Of a stretch of DNA of 64,000 nucleotides, positions 1 to 7,858 are shown piece by piece. Each line of letters starts with the position of its first letter. The first letter of the stretch is position 1. The position numbers were made by a program, and so were the translations under genes. The stretch lies in NCBI RefSeq assembly GCF_008254045.1, contig NZ_CP042425.1:8570163-8634162 (forward strand), in the 5' to 3' direction. The notes under the pieces are model-generated. The model ran no database searches and was not told where the DNA came from. It saw only the letters and a program-made list of their open reading frames with translations. The DNA is from Limnoglobus roseus (GTDB taxonomy: Bacteria > Planctomycetota > Planctomycetia > Gemmatales > Gemmataceae).

Positions 1-59
1 GCCGAGAGGCTCGCGAGCAAGAGCGTGGCCACCGGGTCCGGCGGGCCGTCGGCCGTCAC
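1..59 (-). CDS. Partial CDS, 5' end only, unknown product
   Basis: A GTG codon at 59-57 opens a frame that runs off the left edge of the window (19 codons visible, beginning V/M-T-A-D-G-P-P-D-P). The GTG overlaps the TGA stop of the gene upstream (56-922) as GTGA, the usual translational-coupling arrangement in this genome. Nothing in 19 residues identifies the product. Confidence 0.4.
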   Translation of the reverse strand, partial: MTADGPPDPVATLLLASLS

Positions 60-922
60 AGACCTTCTCCGATCACCCCGCCGGCCAACCGCTCGGCGAT
101 CGCGTCCGGCATCGCGTCGTCGTCGGCCTCGCCCGGGTCGGCCGGGAACCGCCCGACGTAGGGGATGCCGAGGGCTCGGGCGTACCGCCCCGCCTGGCCC
201 GGGTCGGTGTGGACGGCGGCCCGGGACACCGCCAGCCGCTCCCGGGCCGCCGCGACCAAGTCCGGGGCCGTCGGCACGCCCTGGTTGAACGGGTCGGTCC
301 ACGGGGCGTACTGGATGATGTGCTCGTACTTGAACGCCCGGTGGTCGGGGGCGGCTTCCCGGACGGCCTCCAGGAACGCGGCAGACGTCTTGACCAGCTC
401 CCGGGCCAACCGCAGCGCCCGCCGCGCGGCCCGGCCCCGGTCCCCGCTGCCGGTCGACCAGAAGGCACACAGGGAGCACGAGCAGAATCGCCGGTGCTCG
501 CCGGCGAACTCGCCCACGATCGCGGCCACGTCCCGGACGGCCCGCTGGGCCTCGGCCATCCGCCGGCACTCGTCGCTCGCCGCCGCCCGCAGCTCCACCC
601 CCACGACGGCCGCCGCCCCGAGCGGGCCGACGCCCCGGTACGGCCCCCAGTCGCCGCTCTCGCTCGCCACGGCCGCCAGGAAGTGGTCGACCCGGTCGGA
701 CAGCACGTCCCCCGTCCTGCCGTCGGCGAACGCGACGGGGATGGTGTCATCGGGGTGGTCGACGGGCGGGCAGTCGGACCCGTACCCCGTGCAGTACGTC
801 CGCTTGACCGCCGTCACGGCGGTGCGGGCCCCGCACGCGGGATCGGCGCAGCACTGCTCGCCGTGCGGGATGAACCCGTTCGTCTCGACCAGCGTTCTCG
901 TCTTCGTCTTCGTCGTCTTCAT
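56..922 (-). CDS. Hypothetical protein, 288 aa, Cys-rich N-terminal third
   Basis: I do not recognise this protein. It begins MKTTKTKTRT and has cysteines clustered at about residues 24-52 (CCADPAC, then TYCTGYGSDC) and again at about 150 (CSCSLC), which suggests a small metal-binding or disulphide-linked fold. There is no signal peptide or membrane segment. It is preferred over the long opposite-strand frames because its codon use is typical and it chains by overlap to the partial gene below. It is the second most distal member of a leftward run of four or five small genes (2625 down to 1) that also includes a SWIM zinc-finger protein. Confidence 0.6.
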   Translation of the reverse strand: MKTTKTKTRTLVETNGFIPHGEQCCADPACGARTAVTAVKRTYCTGYGSDCPPVDHPDDTIPVAFADGRTGDVLSDRVDHFLAAVASESGDWGPYRGVGPLGAAAVVGVELRAAASDECRRMAEAQRAVRDVAAIVGEFAGEHRRFCSCSLCAFWSTGSGDRGRAARRALRLARELVKTSAAFLEAVREAAPDHRAFKYEHIIQYAPWTDPFNQGVPTAPDLVAAARERLAVSRAAVHTDPGQAGRYARALGIPYVGRFPADPGEADDDAMPDAIAERLAGGVIGEGL

Positions 923-1043
923 CGGGGAACCTCCTCAGGGATGGGAAACCGTGGCACGACTCGGGGCGCGTGCCGGCCCGGACACCGGGAACGCCCGGTG
1001 TGTGTCGGGGATCGTCGGGATGCGGTGAGGGTCGGCCGCCGGG

Positions 1044-1814
1044 TTACTCGCGGGGGCGGAGTTTCCCGTTGGCCGGCGGGAGCAACTCGCGGTGGCCCTT
1101 CCTCGCCGGCGGCAGGTTGAACCGGTACGGGGGTATGACGCGGAGCCGCGACTTCGGGCGGGTCGGCTTAGTCGGCTTGGTCGGCTCGGTCGGCACCGGG
1201 GGGAGGGGCGGGAGCGTGGCTCCCAGCGGGTAGTAGTCCGTCACGTCGCCCAGCGTCGTGTCGGCCCGGGCCGTGACACGCTGGCCGGACAGGTACTCCG
1301 GCGCGTGCGAGAGCTTGGCCGCCGACACGACGTGCAGGAACGTCACCCGCTCCAGGAGTTCGCCCTGAAGGTTCAGCCACAGGTGGTTGAGCCGGCCCTG
1401 CAGCGTCGCGACCTGGTGCGGGATCGACCGCCGCTGGCCGACGGGGTCCGTACGCCGCTGCTCCCGGGTCGGCGGCCGCAGGCGGATCTTCCGCGGGGTC
1501 TTCGGAACGCCCGGGGGCGGGTCGACCATGAGCAGCCGCCAGAGGTCCCACAGGTCCGAGTTGCCCGAGCGGATCGTCTCGTACAGGCGGAAGCACACCT
1601 CCGATGCTTCGTTCAAGAGCTTGTCGAGGCGGGCGATCAGGGCCATCTCGGGCGAGTGCGCGGCCCGCGCCTGGAGGGCGACCACGGCGGCGACGTGCCG
1701 GGCCTCGGCGTCCGACGCGCACGGCCCCCAGCACTTGCACTTCACGTCGACGGCACTCCCGTCGTGGAACGTCACCCGGGCGTACCCGTGGAAGAAGTCG
1801 AGGGATCGGATCAC
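1044..1814 (-). CDS. Hypothetical protein, 256 aa
   Basis: Unrecognised. The first 90 residues have ordinary soluble-protein composition, with a CKCWGPC cysteine cluster near residue 27 that could bind a metal. An alpha-helical segment follows, then a basic, proline-rich C-terminal part (repeated PTKPTKP near residue 220). No signal peptide or membrane segment is visible. It lies in the same orientation as its neighbours, 121 bp upstream of the 288-aa gene and 34 bp downstream of the next, consistent with one transcript. The Cys-rich short motifs shared by three genes in this run hint at one accessory module, but that is inference. Confidence 0.6.
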   Translation of the reverse strand: MIRSLDFFHGYARVTFHDGSAVDVKCKCWGPCASDAEARHVAAVVALQARAAHSPEMALIARLDKLLNEASEVCFRLYETIRSGNSDLWDLWRLLMVDPPPGVPKTPRKIRLRPPTREQRRTDPVGQRRSIPHQVATLQGRLNHLWLNLQGELLERVTFLHVVSAAKLSHAPEYLSGQRVTARADTTLGDVTDYYPLGATLPPLPPVPTEPTKPTKPTRPKSRLRVIPPYRFNLPPARKGHRELLPPANGKLRPRE

Positions 1815-1848
1815 GGGAGGAACTCCTTGCGTGGGGTAATCGGGCGGG

Positions 1849-2247
1849 TCAGGTGGCAGACGGTGGGCGGGCGAGAGAGTACCCGGCCCGGTGGCCGGGG
1901 TTCGTCAGGATGCCGGCGCGGACCATCGCCGCGAGGACTTTTCGGACGGTACTCTCGCCGTGCAGTTGCTCGCGGTTTTCGAGTCGTTGCCGGATGTCGG
2001 GGAGGACGAGCGGCCCCTCGGCGGCTTCGAGGATCGCGAGCACGTCCCGGCTGCACGGGTTCGGCCGAAACGTCGTCGGCGGCGGGGCCGCGACCGGAAC
2101 GGGGCAGGCCGAGTCAGCCGCCGCGAGTCGGACCCGGACGACAGCCCCGTTGGCGAGCGTGACGCGGACCGACGCGACCGGCAACCCGCCGAGGGTCGCG
2201 CCGGCGTGCCAGAGGGCGGCGAGGTCGACGGGGGCGGAAGTGGTCAT
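1849..2247 (-). CDS. Hypothetical protein with winged-helix-like C-terminal half, 132 aa
   Basis: I take the internal ATG (MTTSAP) at 2247 as start; an upstream ATG at 2256 is also possible. Residues 1-55 form a beta-rich segment of unknown type. Residues 60-125 read like a winged helix: helix (DVLAILEAAEGP), helix (LPDIRQRLENRE), recognition-like helix (ESTVRKVLAAMVRAGIL), then a wing (NPGHRAGYSLA). A DNA-binding role is an inference from that pattern only. It lies in the leftward run between the SWIM protein and the 256-aa gene. Confidence 0.55.
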   Translation of the reverse strand: MTTSAPVDLAALWHAGATLGGLPVASVRVTLANGAVVRVRLAAADSACPVPVAAPPPTTFRPNPCSRDVLAILEAAEGPLVLPDIRQRLENREQLHGESTVRKVLAAMVRAGILTNPGHRAGYSLARPPSAT

Positions 2248-2292
2248 GAGGCACATCGGCGGCCAGTGGGTTCGGATGGCGCGTCGGGAGGG

Positions 2293-2625
2293 TTACAGGA
2301 CGCCGTCGGCCTTCAGTTCCTTGACCGTGTCACAGTGCTTGCACGTCTTCTGGAAGCAGAACCCGGGGCACGAGCACTTCACCGGCCGGCCCGAGCGGTC
2401 GAGCGTCACGCCGTACACCTCGCCGTCGGTGAGCTTGCAGAACAGGACTTGGCCGTCCTCGACGGCGACGGAGTAGCTGACCGTGTCGCGCTTCGACTGC
2501 ACGATCGTCAGGGTGCCGAGTGACGGGGAGGTCGCGTCGGCGGACGGCAGGAAGGCCCACCGGCGGCCGGCCTTGTGGGTCTTCGAGGCGGGGAGCGAAC
2601 CGGCGACGGGAAGGACGCAGAGCAT
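2293..2625 (-). CDS. SWIM zinc-finger domain protein, 110 aa
   Basis: The C-terminal end contains CSCPGFCFQKTCKHC, which fits the SWIM zinc-finger pattern CxCx(n)CxH found in DNA- or protein-binding proteins. The rest is a small beta-rich region (TLTIVQSKRDTVSYSV). The frame extends upstream to a TTG at 2682, but the ATG at 2625 has a GAGGG seven bases ahead and gives a typical start, so I prefer it. First gene of the leftward run, divergent from the XRE regulator at 2802 with a palindromic intergenic region between them. Its partner is unknown. Confidence 0.65.
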   Translation of the reverse strand: MLCVLPVAGSLPASKTHKAGRRWAFLPSADATSPSLGTLTIVQSKRDTVSYSVAVEDGQVLFCKLTDGEVYGVTLDRSGRPVKCSCPGFCFQKTCKHCDTVKELKADGVL

Positions 2626-2724
2626 GACACGACCCTCGGGACGTACCCCGGACGCGGCCGAGAGGAAGAGTTCCTTCGGCAAAACCGTGTCTGAGGTTGC
2701 AGATGATCGTTGCGAGGATATGAT

Positions 2725-2761
2725 ACACTTAGCAGTGTACGCTGTCTACACTAGTAAGTGT
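2725..2761. promoter_or_regulatory. 37-bp double dyad, candidate operator
   Basis: Two nested inverted repeats share one centre at 2743: outer arms ACACTTA (2725-2731) and TAAGTGT (2755-2761), inner arms AGTGTA (2734-2739) and TACACT (2747-2752). It lies in an AT-rich gap between divergent genes (SWIM protein leftward, XRE regulator rightward). This is a plausible site for a dimeric regulator such as the adjacent XRE protein; that link is inferred. Confidence 0.5.
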
Positions 2762-2801
2762 AATTTGGTCTATTTTTCTCCGCGCTCCCCTGAAAGCTCA
2801 C

Positions 2802-3092
2802 ATGACTTTCCCGTTCGCGAAGATGAAGCAAAAGCGTGAGGAACTTGGGCTCACGCGAAAGGAGTTGGCCGAGAAGACTGGCTTGACGTGGAGGAATATC
2901 GAATCGCTGGAGCAAGGGCTGAAGTTGAACCCCACCCTTGAGACATTGGCCGCGCTCTGCAAGGGATTGGAAGTGGATTGCGGGTTCTTCTTCTCAGAAG
3001 ATATTGACCTACCGGCCCCAGTCGTCGGCCGTCCTAAGAAGGCCGCCACACCGCAGACGCCTGCACCTCCGGCGAAGGTAAAGAGGAAGTGA
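2802..3092 (+). CDS. XRE-family helix-turn-helix regulator, 96 aa
   Basis: Residues 7-62 form a classic Cro/CI-type HTH: KMKQKREELGLTRKELAEKT, then a recognition helix around TWRNIESLEQG, then LETLAALCKGLEVD. The C-terminal 30 residues are a basic, Pro/Ala-rich tail (PKKAATPQTPAPPAKVKRK) of the kind that adds non-specific DNA affinity. There is no toxin, peptidase or sensor domain. It probably represses from the dyad in its own upstream region. It is followed by an unrelated-looking gene at 3167. Confidence 0.85.
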   Translation: MTFPFAKMKQKREELGLTRKELAEKTGLTWRNIESLEQGLKLNPTLETLAALCKGLEVDCGFFFSEDIDLPAPVVGRPKKAATPQTPAPPAKVKRK

Positions 3093-3166
3093 CGGACGGG
3101 GAGTGGAAGTGAGTGCCCCACTTGAAAGATGTTGCGTGGTCCGAATGTGACCCAACAGGAAGAACC

Positions 3167-3667
3167 ATGCACGCCATTGTGGACAGCAACCTGGTTTCCC
3201 TCCGAGCACACGAACGCACCCGCGGAGCGAATATGACGCTCGGTGGATACCACATGAGTGAGGTGATTCCAACCGAGGAGTTCGTCATCCGCCGCGGCCT
3301 GCTCGATCAGGCCGATGGCGATCACCTCTATCTCATTTCGCAGTTCCTACCTTTCACTCTCGGCAGAACCGGCCTCGCGCGGGACGTTTTACGTGACCCA
3401 GCCCCAGGCGGGATCGACCTCGCGAAGGCGGCCGGCATCACCGTCGCCGGGATCGACTTGCGGACATCCCCGGGCTACGAGCCGGTCATCGTCACAGCAA
3501 GCGTGGCCCGCGGGCCACTGCTCGTCATCGACGGGCACCATCGGCTGACGGCTCACATACTTGCGGGCCGGCCGCTCGACGGCGTTGTGGTGTACGTCTG
3601 CGAGCATCACCGATTAATGGATTGGCAGCGTTACGGCTATGTGCCGCCGACCATGAGGCTCACGTGA
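3167..3667 (+). CDS. ParB-like (GHHRL) domain protein, 166 aa
   Basis: The ATG at 3167 is chosen because AGGAAG precedes it by four bases; a GTG at 3113 would add 18 residues. The C-terminal half carries VIDGHHRLTAHILAGRPLDGVVVYV, which resembles the box of ParB/Srx-type nucleotide-binding domains (GHHR plus a following beta strand). The N-terminal half (EVIPTEEFVIRRGLLDQADG) is unassigned. Single-domain proteins of this kind bind CTP or act as small regulators or nucleases; which applies here cannot be told. It lies between the XRE gene and a TIGR02996 gene. Confidence 0.6.
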   Translation: MHAIVDSNLVSLRAHERTRGANMTLGGYHMSEVIPTEEFVIRRGLLDQADGDHLYLISQFLPFTLGRTGLARDVLRDPAPGGIDLAKAAGITVAGIDLRTSPGYEPVIVTASVARGPLLVIDGHHRLTAHILAGRPLDGVVVYVCEHHRLMDWQRYGYVPPTMRLT

Positions 3668-3743
3668 CGGGCGTGCGTTCGCCGGCCATTGGGGGCGACA
3701 GGTCGAAACGCTACTCATCGACGACCACTCGCGAGAATCTGCC

Positions 3744-4118
3744 GTGACCGACCGGGCGGAGTTGCTCGCGGCGATCACCGCGGCTCCGGAGGATGACCTC
3801 CCTCGCCTCGTCTTCGCCGACTGGATGGAAGAATGCGGTGAGGAGCTTATCGCCAGGTTCATCTGCCGGATGATCGTTGCCGATCTGGAGGGCAAACCGC
3901 AGTTCGACGAGTCGACCGAGGTCGTTGCGGACCAGGCCGCCCTCGCCGCCTTATGGTTCAACTCGTTCGCGTCTGCCTTCGGGGTCGAGAAATTCCGCGT
4001 TAACCGGAGGTTCATCTCGCGGGTCGAGTTGCCCGTCGGCACCTTCGTTGCCCGCGCGGCCGACTTGTTCCGCTCCCAGCCGATCGTCGAAGTCGATCTC
4101 ACGGACGCCGCCCGTTGA
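3744..4118 (+). CDS. TIGR02996 (repeat-companion) domain protein, 124 aa
   Basis: Starts at GTG. The N-terminus (LLAAITAAPEDDLPRLVFADWMEECGEE) is the TIGR02996 signature typical of Gemmata-type planctomycetes, where it heads many proteins and is often followed by leucine-rich repeats. Here only about 80 further residues follow the domain, with no repeats, so this is either a short family member or a shortened one. The molecular role of the domain is unknown. The ORF ends 40 bp before the convergent BLUF gene. Confidence 0.75.
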   Translation: MTDRAELLAAITAAPEDDLPRLVFADWMEECGEELIARFICRMIVADLEGKPQFDESTEVVADQAALAALWFNSFASAFGVEKFRVNRRFISRVELPVGTFVARAADLFRSQPIVEVDLTDAAR

Positions 4119-4158
4119 GAGCCACACGGGGCGACCAGCGCATAGGGAGGGCGGACCT

Positions 4159-4599
4159 TCAGTCCACCGTGCCGACGTGCTGCCGCAGGGCGCCGGCCCG
4201 AAACCGACCCAGGAGCATCTGCAACAGGTCCTGGTCCCAGAAGGAGGGCGTGGCGTTCAAGCCGAGCAGGTAATCGACGTGCCCGAGCACGTCGCCGTAG
4301 TCGTCGCGGGTGACGTCCACGAACCCCATGCTCCACCCGGCGAACGCGGCCTCGGGGGCGTCCCGGCGGACCAGGAAGCGGACGCGGTGGTGCCGGTCGT
4401 CCGCGGCGATCGTCCGGGCGAGCGCGTCGACGGCCGCGTCGGGCCCTTCCAGCACTTGGAGGAACGACCCGGCGTGGTAGAGTAGTAGCCCCGTGACGCC
4501 GAGGGATGCGTTCTTCGCCCGCGATTTCTTCAGCAGGGCGACCAGTTGGGCCTGGGTGAACGGCAGTCCGGCGGCGCTGACGTAGACGACCTGGAGCAT
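4159..4599 (-). CDS. BLUF-domain blue-light photoreceptor, 146 aa
   Basis: BLUF domains bind FAD and sense blue light through a Tyr-Gln-Trp/Met switch. Counting from the ATG at 4599, the expected residues are present: Tyr6 (VVYVS), Asn30 (AKNASLGVTGLLLY), Gln48 (FLQVLEG) and Trp89/Met91 (WSMGF), with the usual DDRHHRV segment between. The protein is only the sensor plus about 50 residues, so it should signal through a partner protein rather than a fused output domain. An ATG at 4608 would add three residues. No obvious partner gene is adjacent; the next gene upstream is on the other strand. Confidence 0.9.
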   Translation of the reverse strand: MLQVVYVSAAGLPFTQAQLVALLKKSRAKNASLGVTGLLLYHAGSFLQVLEGPDAAVDALARTIAADDRHHRVRFLVRRDAPEAAFAGWSMGFVDVTRDDYGDVLGHVDYLLGLNATPSFWDQDLLQMLLGRFRAGALRQHVGTVD

Positions 4600-4949
4600 G
4601 GGGACCATCCAATGGGGTTGGGACAAGCCAAGCAATGAGAGGGCAACCGTCCGACGGGTCGACGGTAACCTCGAAATGATTATCGACCGTTTCCCGAATC
4701 CTTTAGCGTCGGCCTTTTCCCGACACGCCGTGACGGCCGCCACCGGCACCGCAAACACCTGCACTCACTGCGAAGGGAAGAAGGAGAACGCGCGCGACCC
4801 GCCCCCGGGCCGTCCGGAGTGGGGACCGCGCCGAGCGATCGAGCCGGGCGGCTGTCGGGATTTCGACCAAAAGGCCGGACCGGTCGGACAATCCTTCCAG
4901 GCGACCCGGGCCGCCCGTCGAAGAGTAGGCCACCCCTTCGGAGCGGCCC

Positions 4950-5477
4950 ATGCGGAAACGGAGTACCCTCGCGCTGATGCTCGCCGCCTGCGGCTGCCAG
5001 GCCGTCAAGGAGCGGGCGTTCTCCCCCGTCACCGCCCGCCTGGACTTGGCGAACGAGCAACTGGCCACCGGCGTTCGGCACGTCGAGCACGGCGTGGCCA
5101 AGTTGACCGAGGTGGACGCGAAGCTGACCGAGACGAACCAGCGGGTGGCCCGCATCGAGGCCCAGTTGAAGGCGACGGACGACCGCATGGCCCGGCTGGA
5201 GGGCCAACTCGCCCGCACGGACAAGCGCGTCGAGGGCTTGCAGGGGGACGTGGCGACCGCGACCAAGGCCGTCGGCCGGGTCGACGCGACGGCCATCACG
5301 TTGGGGGCGACGGTGACGGGGATGGCCACGACGCTCACGGCGACGGCCAAGCGAGTCGAGGTCATGGACGGGCGGTTGGCCGACGCGAATAAGAAGGTGG
5401 ACGAGACGAACAAGAAACTCGACGTGGTCGTGGAAGCGGCCAAGAAGGTGCCCGGCGTCGCGCCCCCGAAGGAGTGA
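4950..5477 (+). CDS. Coiled-coil lipoprotein, 175 aa
   Basis: The N-terminus MRKRSTLALMLAACGC carries a lipobox (LAAC, Cys14), so the mature protein should be lipid-anchored. The remainder is one long heptad-rich helix with recurring pieces (KLTEVDAKLTETNQRVARIE, RMARLEGQLARTDKRVEGL, DANKKVDETNKKLD), similar in style to Lpp-like or methyl-accepting-type spacers. No enzymatic domain is present. It probably serves as a structural spacer in the cell envelope; this is inferred from composition. It stands alone, facing the patatin-like gene convergently across about 245 bp. Confidence 0.7.
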   Translation: MRKRSTLALMLAACGCQAVKERAFSPVTARLDLANEQLATGVRHVEHGVAKLTEVDAKLTETNQRVARIEAQLKATDDRMARLEGQLARTDKRVEGLQGDVATATKAVGRVDATAITLGATVTGMATTLTATAKRVEVMDGRLADANKKVDETNKKLDVVVEAAKKVPGVAPPKE

Positions 5478-5722
5478 CCGGTTCCGCCGACTGAACGGGG
5501 CGATCGTGAAACCCCACGGGCCAGCTCGTCTGTGCTGTCATCCCAAACTTTTCTGGCCGATCGGGCTGGCGCAACGGTTCTCCCCGGCGACGGCGCCGCG
5601 GGCGTCAACGGGACTGAAGGCGCGCGGCCGAAATCTTCCGCCGCCCGACCTCAAACCCCGCCGGAAAGAGACTCCGATCGCGCCCCGGCGGTCTTGCCAC
5701 CGTCCACGATCGAAGGCCGAAG

Positions 5723-7099
5723 TCATTTGACCGGCACCGTGTCGAACGGCAGGGCCGGAACCGGAATGGCCCCGCGGTCCGAGACCGGCGGCCGCGGGCG
5801 GAGGAGGCTCGGCGCGGGGTGGACGGGTTGGGCCGGGCCGCGTTGCTGTTGCGTCAGAACCGTGCCGGCCCGCGCGAGCGTTATTTCGCCCGGCCCCACG
5901 CCCGGTGGCAGCGTCCGCCACGGTGTCGCCGACTTCACCACCCGCTTCCCCTCCTCGTACATCGACACCATCACGTCCCTTTTGAACTCGGTGCTCGACG
6001 TCGGGGCCGGGTAGCCTGGCGGGATGGCCGTCACGTAGTAGTCCATGCCGGTCAGCAGGCAGACGGTGTACAGCCGCTGCAGGTCGCCGCGGGTCTGGGC
6101 GTAGATGAGCGTCGAGACGCTCTTGCTCGCCTGTGACAGCGACCACGGGCGGATCACTTCCGGGTCGGCGTACAACTTGCCGGCCACGATCACGTACACA
6201 TTCGCGCCGGCCAGGTCGCGGGCGGCCACGTCGGATCGCTCCTCGGGCGGGACGTAGGGCGGGCGGAAGAACAGGGACGCCATCACGCCGCCGTCCACGT
6301 GCCGCTCGACGTGGCAGACGCCGTCCACGGTCACGCCGATCTTCGCCGCCGGGAAGAAGCCCGGCGGGGCCGACGAGCCGAGGAGGACCTTCACGATCAA
6401 CTCGCGGTCGCCGGGGGCGTTGCGGGCGGCAATCGCGCCGACGTCCCAGGTGACGAACTGCTTCCCCTCCTCCTCGGTCGTGCCGACGTACAACCGCCGG
6501 CCGCTACAGTGGGCGGCGGCAATGGCGGCCGTCACCGCGGGCGAGATGGCCGCGTCCACGCGGGCGGCCATCCGGCTGTTGTCGGTGAACGCCTCGCCGA
6601 GCAGCGCCCGGATCGGCCGGAGGACGTACAGGTCGCGGCTCTCGACGGCGGTGTACAGTTGCTTCAAGTGGTCGTCGTACTCCGGCCCGAGGAACGCGAA
6701 CGGGGCGATGAGCGCGCCGGTGCTGATGCCGGTGACGACGTCGAATTGCGGGCGGTCGCCACGCTCCGTCCAGCCGTTGAGGACGCCGGCCGTGTACGCC
6801 CCGAACGACCCGCCGCCAGACAGGCAGAGGATGTTTCGGTCCGGCCGTCGGGTCGCGATCCCGCCCTCGTTCTTGGCCTGCTCGCCGAGCTTTTGCTTCC
6901 GCTCATTCCGCAACCGCTCGGCCATGACGGCGAGTTGGTCGGGCGGGTTAAGATCCTCGGACTCTTTCTGGGCGACGGGGTCGACGAGGTCGCGGGTGTT
7001 CAGCCCCACCTCGGCCGGCGTCGTGGGGCCGCGGCCCGTCCGGCAGCCGGCGAGCAGCAGCCCGACGACGACGAGTAGCAAGGGCATCTCGCGACGCAT
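5723..7099 (-). CDS. Patatin-like phospholipase, lipoprotein, 458 aa
   Basis: Patatin-type lipid acyl hydrolases use a Ser-Asp dyad. From the ATG at 7099, residues 1-19 are a lipoprotein signal (LLLVVVGLLLAGC, Cys19). The oxyanion loop GGGSFGAYTAGVL is at about 95-107, the nucleophile motif GISTG at 124-128 (Ser126) and the Asp motif VDGGV at about 268-272 (Asp269), so all catalytic elements are present. A longer upstream frame exists but is Arg-rich and unlike coding sequence. The enzyme should act on membrane phospholipid from an anchored position in the envelope. It forms a monocistronic unit. Confidence 0.9.
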   Translation of the reverse strand: MRREMPLLLVVVGLLLAGCRTGRGPTTPAEVGLNTRDLVDPVAQKESEDLNPPDQLAVMAERLRNERKQKLGEQAKNEGGIATRRPDRNILCLSGGGSFGAYTAGVLNGWTERGDRPQFDVVTGISTGALIAPFAFLGPEYDDHLKQLYTAVESRDLYVLRPIRALLGEAFTDNSRMAARVDAAISPAVTAAIAAAHCSGRRLYVGTTEEEGKQFVTWDVGAIAARNAPGDRELIVKVLLGSSAPPGFFPAAKIGVTVDGVCHVERHVDGGVMASLFFRPPYVPPEERSDVAARDLAGANVYVIVAGKLYADPEVIRPWSLSQASKSVSTLIYAQTRGDLQRLYTVCLLTGMDYYVTAIPPGYPAPTSSTEFKRDVMVSMYEEGKRVVKSATPWRTLPPGVGPGEITLARAGTVLTQQQRGPAQPVHPAPSLLRPRPPVSDRGAIPVPALPFDTVPVK

Positions 7100-7566
7100 A
7101 ATGGAGTCCCAAGGGGCGTTCGAAAAGGGAACGCATAGCCTCTTCTCTAGCCCGCCACAAGCAAGAACTCCGGGCGGAGACCCCATTTCCTTGTCGGGAC
7201 AATCCGCCCGGCCGCCGTGGGAGGGATTGCGAGATCGCCCTCGCCGCCGGTGTCTTCCCGACGACCATCCGTGAGAACACGGTCGGTGCACCACCTTCCA
7301 CGGTCCGGAATGTCGGGAGTTTCCCGATCCCAAAGTCGGGGCGTGGTACGGGAATCGCAAGCGAATCGAGTCCACCCCGGAGGGGGTGGCCCGGCGACGG
7401 GGTTCGGCCCCGTGCCGCAGTCGTGGCAAGCGGCGAGTGCCTGGGACCGGCCGACCCTCTCGTTGGGCAAGGTCGGCCCCTAACCGCCGCTGCCCGTCCC
7501 GGCTGCACCTTATGCCGGGGTGAGCGGGCCGCGACTTGGGGGCCGGCCTGCGCCAGTGGCCAACCC

Positions 7567-7773
7567 TCACTCGCCACGCGGGCCGGGAACGATCACGTAC
7601 GTATCGCCCCGGATCCAGAATCGCGATCCGTCAAACGGCACCTCCTGCCCGTACTCGTCCAAGTACCGGTCGTGGTTCCTCACCGCGTCGCCATCGCCGG
7701 TGGTCTCGCAAATCTTCGTCAGCGTGAATTTGTTTCCGTTGACGTTTTGAACCACAATGGTGGACCGAGTCAT
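7567..7773 (-). CDS. Hypothetical protein, 68 aa
   Basis: Small beta-rich protein (MTRSTIVVQNVNGNKFTLTK, later GQEVPFDGSRFWIRGDTYVI), soluble, unrecognised. The ATG at 7773 has GGAA six bases upstream; an in-frame ATG at 7785 is the alternative. It lies between the patatin and the PAS kinase genes, with normal coding composition but no identifying motif. Confidence 0.5.
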   Translation of the reverse strand: MTRSTIVVQNVNGNKFTLTKICETTGDGDAVRNHDRYLDEYGQEVPFDGSRFWIRGDTYVIVPGPRGE

Positions 7774-7858
7774 GATGTGTTCCATTCGGCTGACGGAAAA
7801 TTCTTCCCTCAGGCAGGCTTAACTTGCGTTTCGTGTCTGGCCGAGCAGGGGGTGAAGG

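Noticed and set aside
209..1120. Long plus-strand frame of 303 codons opposite the 288-aa gene
   Set aside because: Arg/Pro/Gly-rich antisense shadow; the minus-strand frames have normal composition and chain by overlap.
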